From: Halomonas elongata DSM 2581
GTDB taxonomy: Bacteria > Pseudomonadota > Gammaproteobacteria > Pseudomonadales > Halomonadaceae
Assembly: GCF_000196875.2 (NCBI RefSeq)
Contig: NC_014532.2
Location: 1 to 64,000, forward strand
DNA: 64,000 nucleotides
Direction of reading: 5' to 3'
The number at the start of each line of letters is the position of its first letter. Position 1 is the first letter of the stretch. Shown one piece after another: positions 57,999-64,000 of this stretch. Under the pieces are notes generated by a model, which saw only the letters and a program-made list of their open reading frames with translations, ran no database searches and was not told where the DNA came from. The position numbers were made by a program, and so were the translations under genes.

Positions 57999-59303
57999 AT
58001 GACCACCATCACTCGCCTCGACGTTCGCGACATTCGTTTTCCGACTTCTCGCGATCTCGACGGCTCAGACGCCATGAACGCGGCGCCGGACTACTCTGCT
58101 ACTTACGTGATCCTCGACACTGACTCCGATGGTGGTCACCAGGGACACGGGCTGACCTTTACCATCGGTCGTGGCAACGAGGTGTGTGTCGCCGCTGTTC
58201 GCTCACTGGCCTCGCGTATTGTTGGCCTCGATCTGGAAACGATTACTGCCGACATGGGGCGCTTCTGGCGCGACCTGACCGGTGGCGATAGCCAACTGCG
58301 CTGGCTGGGGCCGGAAAAGGGGGTCATACATCTAGCCTGTGCGGCGATCGTCAACGCAGTGTGGGATCTCTGGGCCAAGCGTGAGGGGAAGCCGGTCTGG
58401 AAGCTGTTGGCCGACATGACGCCCGAGGAACTGGTGCGTTGCCTGGACTTCCGCTTCGTCAGTGACGCTCTAACGCCTGGAGAGGTCCTGTCTATTCTAC
58501 GGCGCAACGCGGCCGGCAAGCCTGATCGCGAGGCGCATGTGCGTGACGCGGGATATCCCGGTTACACAACTTCAGCGGGCTGGCTCGGCTACTCCGAGAA
58601 CAAGATGCGCTATCTGGCTCGGGAGGCACTGGAGTCCGGATGGGAGCACTTCAAGCAAAAAGTCGGTGGTGACCTGGAGGAAGACCGTCGCCGGGCACAG
58701 ATCCTGCGCGAGGAGATCGGTTGGCAGCGTAGCTTGATGATGGACGCGAACCAGATGTGGGATGTCGACGAGGCAGTCGCCAACATGCGTAGCCTGGCCG
58801 AGTTCGCGCCCCTCTGGATCGAGGAGCCCACCAGCCCCGACGACATCCTCGGGCATGCCGAGATCCGAGAGCGTCTGGCGCCCTTGACCGGTGTTGCCAC
58901 CGGAGAGCACTGCCACAACCGGGTGATGTTCAAGCAGCTGCTGCAGGCGGGTGCAATCGACTACTGCCAACTCGACGCAGCCCGTCTCGGCGGACTCAAT
59001 GAGGTGATCGTGGTGCTGCTGCTGGCCGCCAAATATGGCGTGCCGGTCTGTCCCCATGGTGGTGGTGTCGGTCTTTGCGAGTATACCCAGCACATCTCGC
59101 TATTCGATTACATCGCTGTCTCGGGGTCTCTGGAAGGGCGTTTACTTGAGTACGTCGATCACCTGCACGAGCACTTCGTCGATCCAGTGCGCATCGAGCG
59201 TGGCCGTTATCGGGTGCCCGAGTCCCCAGGCTATAGCATCACCATGCACGCTGATTCGCTCGAACGTTATCGCTTTCCCGACGGCGACGCCTGGCAGCAA
59301 TGA
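57999..59303 (+). CDS. L-fuconate dehydratase-like enolase-superfamily enzyme
   Basis: Dehydratase of 434 residues that closely follows the L-fuconate dehydratase pattern: SDGGHQGHGLTFTIGRGNEV, GYPGYTTSAGWLGYSENKMR, catalytic lysines in HFKQKVGGD, metal ligands in MMDANQMWDV, WIEEPTSPDD and ATGEHCHN, and the VCPHGGGVGLCE end motif. The ATG at 57999 has AGGAG 7 bp ahead. It starts the rightmost group with a TRAP transporter and two further catabolic genes. The natural substrate may be L-fuconate or a similar aldonate. Confidence 0.9.
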   Translation: MTTITRLDVRDIRFPTSRDLDGSDAMNAAPDYSATYVILDTDSDGGHQGHGLTFTIGRGNEVCVAAVRSLASRIVGLDLETITADMGRFWRDLTGGDSQLRWLGPEKGVIHLACAAIVNAVWDLWAKREGKPVWKLLADMTPEELVRCLDFRFVSDALTPGEVLSILRRNAAGKPDREAHVRDAGYPGYTTSAGWLGYSENKMRYLAREALESGWEHFKQKVGGDLEEDRRRAQILREEIGWQRSLMMDANQMWDVDEAVANMRSLAEFAPLWIEEPTSPDDILGHAEIRERLAPLTGVATGEHCHNRVMFKQLLQAGAIDYCQLDAARLGGLNEVIVVLLLAAKYGVPVCPHGGGVGLCEYTQHISLFDYIAVSGSLEGRLLEYVDHLHEHFVDPVRIERGRYRVPESPGYSITMHADSLERYRFPDGDAWQQ

Positions 59304-59486
59304 TGACGATGGCCCATGCGACCATTGATCAAGCTCTGTCGAGTTTCAAGTGATGTAAGTTCAACATATGCGATGCATGAACGAACATTAATGGAAAACA
59401 ATAGTTCATACGCGGTCGTTTCGTGGTGCTCCCACCCGGCCGCACGCCACGTGTCCGCTCACGTCAGCCATACCAAGGAGCCAAGC

Positions 59487-60539
59487 ATGAAAACAACCAA
59501 AATGACCCGTCTGACCTCATTGATTGGCAGCGCCCTCCTGAGTCTGACCGCCTTGCAGGCCAACGCCGCCAGCGAGATGCCACCGATACCCGACATCAGC
59601 GGCGACGTCGTACAGGCCGATGGTGACTTCAAGATCAAGTTCAGTATCGGTACCACCGAGTCGGGCGCACAGTATCGTGGTCTCGAGTACTTCGAGAAAA
59701 TTGTCGAGCAGCGTAGCGACGGCCACATTCAAGTTGAACTGTTCCCCGGCGCGCAATTGGGTGACGACCTGCAGGCGGTCAGCGCCTTGCAGTCCGGCAC
59801 TCTAGAGATGACCGCTCCCTCGACCTCGCCGTTGGTCAGCATGTTTCCCAAGTTCGCTCTCTTCGATCTGCCTTTCCTGTTCCCCCGGCCGGAGGTGGCT
59901 GATGAGGTGCTGGACGGTGAAATCGGTCAGCAGATGCTGGAGGAGGCCTCGACCAACGGCCTGGTGGCCATTGGCTGGGCGGAAAACGGCTATCGTCAGT
60001 TGACCAATAGCCAGCAGGCAGTGTCTTCGCCGGAAGATTTGGCGGGACTCAAGATTCGCACCATGCAGAATCCTATTCATCTCGACATCTGGCGCACTCT
60101 GGGTGCCAACCCGACCCCGATGTCGTTCGCCGAGCTTTTTACGGCGTTGGAACAAGGCGTGGTTGATGGTCAGGAAAATCCTTGGATCACCATCCAGTCC
60201 TCCAAATTCAACGAGGTCCAGGATTACGCCACGGAGTCCAACCACGTTTACACGCCGTTTATCACCTTGGTCTCGGAACGCTTCTGGAATCGGCTTCCGG
60301 CAGACTATCAGCAGCTGCTGCGTGAGGCTGCTACGCAGATGGGTGAGTACGAGCGTCATGTCAGCCGCGCCATGAATGACCAAATCAAGCAGGAGCTGGT
60401 TGATTCGGGCATGCAAATCACCGAATTGACGCCGGAGCAGGTCAAGGCCTTCCAGGAGAAGGTGGCACCCGTGTATGACAACTGGCGTGATCAGATCGGC
60501 GGCGAACTGATCGACGAGGTTCGCGCGGTCTCCCAATAA
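59487..60539 (+). CDS. TRAP transporter substrate-binding protein (DctP family)
   Basis: Periplasmic receptor, 350 residues, signal peptide about 1-28 (ANA before the cut). It has VELFPGAQLGDDLQAVSALQSGT, LAGLKIRTMQNPIHLDIWRTLG and GVVDGQENPWITIQSS, the DctP signatures. The ATG at 59487 has AAGGAG 6 bp ahead. It is only distantly similar to the receptor at 41348, so the two TRAP systems probably bring in different acids. Confidence 0.93.
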   Translation: MKTTKMTRLTSLIGSALLSLTALQANAASEMPPIPDISGDVVQADGDFKIKFSIGTTESGAQYRGLEYFEKIVEQRSDGHIQVELFPGAQLGDDLQAVSALQSGTLEMTAPSTSPLVSMFPKFALFDLPFLFPRPEVADEVLDGEIGQQMLEEASTNGLVAIGWAENGYRQLTNSQQAVSSPEDLAGLKIRTMQNPIHLDIWRTLGANPTPMSFAELFTALEQGVVDGQENPWITIQSSKFNEVQDYATESNHVYTPFITLVSERFWNRLPADYQQLLREAATQMGEYERHVSRAMNDQIKQELVDSGMQITELTPEQVKAFQEKVAPVYDNWRDQIGGELIDEVRAVSQ

Positions 60540-60600
60540 TTATCGACAGGCATCGGGCGAGCGAAGGCGTTCGCCCGTCGCAACGCATTCGGAGGGATCC

Positions 60601-61086
60601 ATGAACGTATCCCGACCCTCGCCTGGTCCGCTCGCTCTGATCAAGACTACCCTGGAAATCGCCGTTGGTCTGTTGGTGATCGGCGTGGTCTTCTGTGTGG
60701 CTGCCAACGTGTTTGGCCGCTTCGTTCTCAACTACTCCTACGCCTGGGCCGAGGAACTCTCCCGTGTCCTGTTCATTTGGCTTGTACTGCTCGGTGCTGG
60801 GCTGGGCAGCATCGATGGTGAGCACGTTGCCGTGGACTACTTCAAACAGAAGGCCTCTAGCCCGCTGAAGACGCTGTTCGGCTTGCTGTCGATCGCCATC
60901 ATTTATGTCGTCTGCCTGTGCATCCTGCTCGGTTTCCAGGACCAGGTGTCCGGCTTCACCAGTGCCACGCCGATGCTGAAAATTCCCAAGACTGTGCTCT
61001 ACAGCGCCATGCCCGTCATGGCTGTCCTCACCTTGATTGCCAACACCCTGGCGCTTTATCACCTGCTCAGGAGGAGGCCGCAATGA
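60601..61086 (+). CDS. TRAP transporter small membrane subunit (DctQ family)
   Basis: Protein of 161 residues with four predicted helices. The YSYAWAEELSRVLFIWLVLLGAG segment is the usual DctQ motif. The start overlaps no other gene; the stop overlaps the dctM start by 4 bp. Confidence 0.93.
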   Translation: MNVSRPSPGPLALIKTTLEIAVGLLVIGVVFCVAANVFGRFVLNYSYAWAEELSRVLFIWLVLLGAGLGSIDGEHVAVDYFKQKASSPLKTLFGLLSIAIIYVVCLCILLGFQDQVSGFTSATPMLKIPKTVLYSAMPVMAVLTLIANTLALYHLLRRRPQ

Positions 61087-62339
61087 TTCTGTGGAGCATT
61101 CTCGTCGGCCTGGTGATCTGCATCGTTATCGGTCTACCGATCTCGTTCGGGTTGGCGGCGATCAGCCTGTTCATCTTCTTCTATGCCGACTATTCGCTGT
61201 CACCTATCGTTGCCCAGGCAGTCAACGGCCTCGACTCCTTCCCGCTGCTGGCGATTCCTCTGTTCATCCTGGTCGGCGAAGTGATGAGCCAGGGCGGTAT
61301 TGCCAAGCGTCTGGTACGTCTGGCCAGTGCACTGGTTGGCTTCATCGCTGGCGGATTGGGCCAGGTGGCAGTGTTGACCTCGATGTTCTTCGGCGGCATC
61401 AGTGGCTCGGCGGTGGCCGATGCTTCTGCCGTGGGCAGCATGATGATCGAGCCGATGAAACAGCATCGCTACAGCGGCTCGCTGGCTACCGCAATTGTGG
61501 TAGCGGCCTCGGTGGTGGGAATCATCATTCCACCATCGATTCCCATGATCCTGTTCGGCGTGGTGACCAATACTTCGATCTCGGAGCTGTTCATGGCCGG
61601 TATCGTGCCCGGCGTGCTGATCACGCTGGGGCTGGCAGTGACTACCTTCTTGCAGGCCCGCAAGACTGGCAAGGGACAGCCTTTCGACATCCGTGAGTTG
61701 TGGTTGGCACTCAAGGAATCGGTACTGGCGCTGCTATTGCCGGTGATCATCGTTGGCGGGATTCTCTCCGGAGTCTTCACGCCTACCGAAAGTGCGGCAG
61801 TCGCGCTGATCTACGCCATCGTGGTGTCGATGTTTGTCTATCGTAGCCTGACGCTGAAACGTTTTTTCCGGCTGTGCATCACTACTGGCCGGCTGACCGG
61901 TGTCGTCATGCTGTTGCTGGCCTTTGCCAGCGTGCTGGCCTGGCTGCTGACTGCAAATATGATTCCACAGCAACTGGTCGTCAGCTTGTCGGCAATCACC
62001 GAGAACAAGTTGCTGCTGCTTCTGCTGCTCTCGTTGTTCTTGCTGGTGGTCGGCTTCTTCATGGACCTGACGCCGGCGATGGTGGTTCTCGCACCACTGA
62101 TGACACCGGTGGTGGTCAAGCTGGGAATCGACCCGGTTTACTTCGGTGTACTGATGTCGTTCATCCTCGGCCTGGGGCTGATAACACCGCCGGTAGGCAC
62201 TGTGCTTTACGTGGGCTGTGGCGTCGGGCGTGTCGGCATGGAGCAACTGGTCAAGAGCCTGCTGCCCTTCTACCTGACGCTACTCCTTCTGCTGGCGGCT
62301 TTCCTGATCTTCCCCGGACTGATCCTCTGGTATCAATGA
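61083..62339 (+). CDS. TRAP transporter large membrane subunit (DctM family)
   Basis: Permease of 418 residues with the segments FPLLAIPLFILVGEVMSQGG, GSAVADASAVGSMMIEPM and VVGIIIPPSIPMILFGV. The ATG at 61083 overlaps the DctQ stop (ATGA). The open frame continues upstream inside the DctQ gene and is not coding there. Confidence 0.94.
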   Translation: MILWSILVGLVICIVIGLPISFGLAAISLFIFFYADYSLSPIVAQAVNGLDSFPLLAIPLFILVGEVMSQGGIAKRLVRLASALVGFIAGGLGQVAVLTSMFFGGISGSAVADASAVGSMMIEPMKQHRYSGSLATAIVVAASVVGIIIPPSIPMILFGVVTNTSISELFMAGIVPGVLITLGLAVTTFLQARKTGKGQPFDIRELWLALKESVLALLLPVIIVGGILSGVFTPTESAAVALIYAIVVSMFVYRSLTLKRFFRLCITTGRLTGVVMLLLAFASVLAWLLTANMIPQQLVVSLSAITENKLLLLLLLSLFLLVVGFFMDLTPAMVVLAPLMTPVVVKLGIDPVYFGVLMSFILGLGLITPPVGTVLYVGCGVGRVGMEQLVKSLLPFYLTLLLLLAAFLIFPGLILWYQ

Positions 62340-62364
62340 CGTCACGTCACGCAAGGAGACGACA

Positions 62365-63792
62365 ATGGCGAGCGACCCCGTGACACTCAATGAATTCCTG
62401 ACCGAACGGCTCGGCGCTGGCGGGGTTGTAGATGATCCCAACGACCTGCTCCGTTACATCACTGACTGGGCCGGTGATCATCGAGGTAAACCGCTGCTCG
62501 TCGCTCGGCCACGGACCACTGAAGAGGTGGCAGAGATTGTTGCCCACTGTCATTGCCATGGGATTCCGATGGTCGCTCAGGGCGGCCATACCGGTTTGGT
62601 GGGCGGTGCTCAGCCCGATGCCGAGCGGCCGGAATTGGTGATCAGCCTAGAGAGGCTGAGCCGGATTCGTGAAATCGATCCACTCAATTTCACGATCAGT
62701 GTCGATGCCGGCTGCGTGCTGCAGTCAGTCAAGGACGCAGCCATGGAGCACGATTGCGATTTCCCGCTGAGTCTCGGCGCCCAGGGAAGTTGCCAAATCG
62801 GTGGCAATGTCTCCACCAACGCCGGCGGGCTCAACGTGCTGCGTCACGGCATGATGCGACAATTGGTGCTGGGCCTCGAGGTGGTGCTACCAGACGGTCG
62901 GGTATGGAACGCCATGCACGCCCTGCACAAGGACAATCGTGGCTATGATATCAAACAGTTGTTCATCGGTGCCGAAGGCACCCTGGGCATCGTTACCGGT
63001 GCCGTGCTCAAATTGACGCCCCGGGCGCAAGCAACGCGCACTGCGTTGGTCGCGGTACCCGATGTTGCCGCTGCGCTGGCACTTTATGGCCAGGCAAGAC
63101 GCAGCTGCTGCGATCTGCTCAGTGCCTTCGAACTGATCCCGCGGGCCTGCCTGGAACTGGCCTTTGAAGCTGCCCCGGACCTGCCGGACCCCTTCGACAC
63201 AGTTTATCCCGTCTATGTCCTGCTGGAGGTTGCCGCCAGTGGTTCGGTCGATCTTGATGCCATGATCGAACACCTCTTCGAGCATGGCACAACAGCAGGG
63301 ATGGTTCTTGATGGCGTGCTGGCTGGTAGCGACGCTCAGGCCGAGCGTCTATGGCAGATTCGTGAGCGCATGGTCGAAGGTCAGCAGTTGCGCGGCGAGC
63401 ACCTGCGTACCGATATTGCCCTGCCGATCTCCTCACTTGGTGATTTCTTCCACACGGCCAGCCGAGCGATGGCAGCTCGTTCACCCGAGACCATGGTGAT
63501 TGCTTATGGGCATATCGGTGACGGCAATCTGCACTTTAATCTCTTGCCACCAGCCGACCTGGATCTGGCCGCCAAGAAGACGCTGCTTCACGACCTGGAA
63601 GCTGCATTGTTCTCGCTGGTCGATGATTATCACGGCAGCATCAGTGCCGAACACGGCATTGGTCGAGTCAAGCAGACGTCCTTTCTGAATGGCCTCGATG
63701 CGACGGAGCGCGAACTCTTCGAGGGGATCAAGGCACTGTTCGATCCTGACGAATTAATGGCTGCCGGTCGGATTCTGCCGCGTACGCGCTAG
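62365..63792 (+). CDS. FAD-linked 2-hydroxyacid dehydrogenase (GlcD/D-2-hydroxyglutarate type)
   Basis: Flavoprotein of 475 residues with a PCMH-type FAD-binding domain (about 40-220; VAQGGHTGLVGGAQ and GAQGSCQIGGNVSTNAGG) and an FAD-oxidase C-terminal domain (about 225-470; AYGHIGDGNLHFNLL, AEHGIGRVK). Members oxidise D-lactate, D-2-hydroxyglutarate or glycolate with quinones or electron-transfer flavoprotein. It follows the TRAP genes by 25 bp. Confidence 0.9.
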   Translation: MASDPVTLNEFLTERLGAGGVVDDPNDLLRYITDWAGDHRGKPLLVARPRTTEEVAEIVAHCHCHGIPMVAQGGHTGLVGGAQPDAERPELVISLERLSRIREIDPLNFTISVDAGCVLQSVKDAAMEHDCDFPLSLGAQGSCQIGGNVSTNAGGLNVLRHGMMRQLVLGLEVVLPDGRVWNAMHALHKDNRGYDIKQLFIGAEGTLGIVTGAVLKLTPRAQATRTALVAVPDVAAALALYGQARRSCCDLLSAFELIPRACLELAFEAAPDLPDPFDTVYPVYVLLEVAASGSVDLDAMIEHLFEHGTTAGMVLDGVLAGSDAQAERLWQIRERMVEGQQLRGEHLRTDIALPISSLGDFFHTASRAMAARSPETMVIAYGHIGDGNLHFNLLPPADLDLAAKKTLLHDLEAALFSLVDDYHGSISAEHGIGRVKQTSFLNGLDATERELFEGIKALFDPDELMAAGRILPRTR

Positions 63793-63823
63793 CTTCACAC
63801 TCCTTCTGCTCATAGGAACCCTC

Positions 63824-64000
63824 ATGCAGTCCATCAATCTTCGCCATTGCCTGCCGGATGACATGGACCACGCCCTGCTGGTCGGCCGGGCGTGGCGCGA
63901 AACGCCACATCCAGGTCCCGCTATCGTGGTGGTTCGGGGCGGAGAGGTCCTCGACATCTCCTCGCGGATCCCGACGATGGCCGATTTGCTCGACCTAGAC
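63824..64000 (+). CDS. FAH-family protein, N-terminal part (cut by window end)
   Basis: The first 59 residues of a longer frame are visible (MQSINLRHCLPDDMDHALLV...). The segment LVGRAWRETPHPGPAIVVVR followed by DISSRIPTMADLL is typical of the N-terminal domain of FAH-family enzymes that handle 2-keto-3-deoxy-aldonates (dehydratase or hydrolase). With the fuconate-dehydratase-like gene this would supply the next step, but the catalytic part lies outside. Confidence 0.7.
   Translation, partial: MQSINLRHCLPDDMDHALLVGRAWRETPHPGPAIVVVRGGEVLDISSRIPTMADLLDLD

Noticed and set aside
59449..59464. CCACGTG element near 59450 as a further parS site.
   Set aside because: Only the central CCACGTG core agrees; the outer bases do not match the 16-bp palindrome.

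Overview
The window looks like the replication-origin end of a chromosome from a high-GC gammaproteobacterium, most likely a Halomonadaceae member (Halomonas or Chromohalobacter type). That placement is inferred from three things: the dnaA-dnaN-recF-gyrB order followed by gmhB and glyS/glyQ, the gammaproteobacterial block zapA-6S RNA-fau / ygfB-pepP-ubiH-ubiI, and a large set of TRAP and tripartite tricarboxylate (TTT) transport genes for organic acids. No database search was possible. All functional names come from motifs, lengths and gene order.

Layout. 1-227: DnaA-box-bearing leader of dnaA. 228-6486: dnaA, dnaN, recF, gyrB. 6487-11275: a stretch sprinkled with parS centromere sites (eight between 3357 and 11235) that carries gmhB plus three surface-polysaccharide genes. 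11276-14307: glyS and glyQ. 14403-25582: an LPS-core cluster (hldD, waaF, an OpgB-like phosphotransferase, three sugar-transferase genes, kdkA, a further heptosyltransferase, hldE, waaA). 25595-40349: housekeeping genes (rpiA, ilvA, a 31-residue membrane peptide, fau, 6S RNA, zapA, ygfB-pepP-ubiH-ubiI, a ctp-type protease, envC, gpmI, a rhodanese, secB, rsmE).

40354-64000 is accessory and catabolic. It holds a GntR regulator with a TRAP operon that also encodes a PdxA-family dehydrogenase, an enolase-superfamily dehydratase and an AraD1-type protein; a LysR regulator divergent from an iron-type alcohol dehydrogenase; a TTT operon with two dehydrogenases; an uxaA-type dehydratase with an unusual two-HTH GntR regulator; and an L-fuconate-dehydratase-like gene followed by a second TRAP transporter, an FAD-linked 2-hydroxyacid dehydrogenase and the start of a FAH-family gene that runs off the window. 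Together these look like several modules for uptake and dehydration of sugar acids, feeding keto-acids to central metabolism. The exact substrates cannot be read from the sequence.

The most notable signals are the dense parS cluster (two sites inside recF, one inside a 34-nt perfect hairpin after glyS), an identical 14-bp operator-like element before both the TTT operon and uxaA, a GntR protein with tandem winged-helix domains, a 6S RNA gene, and a kinase-less PdxA paralogue in a sugar-acid operon.
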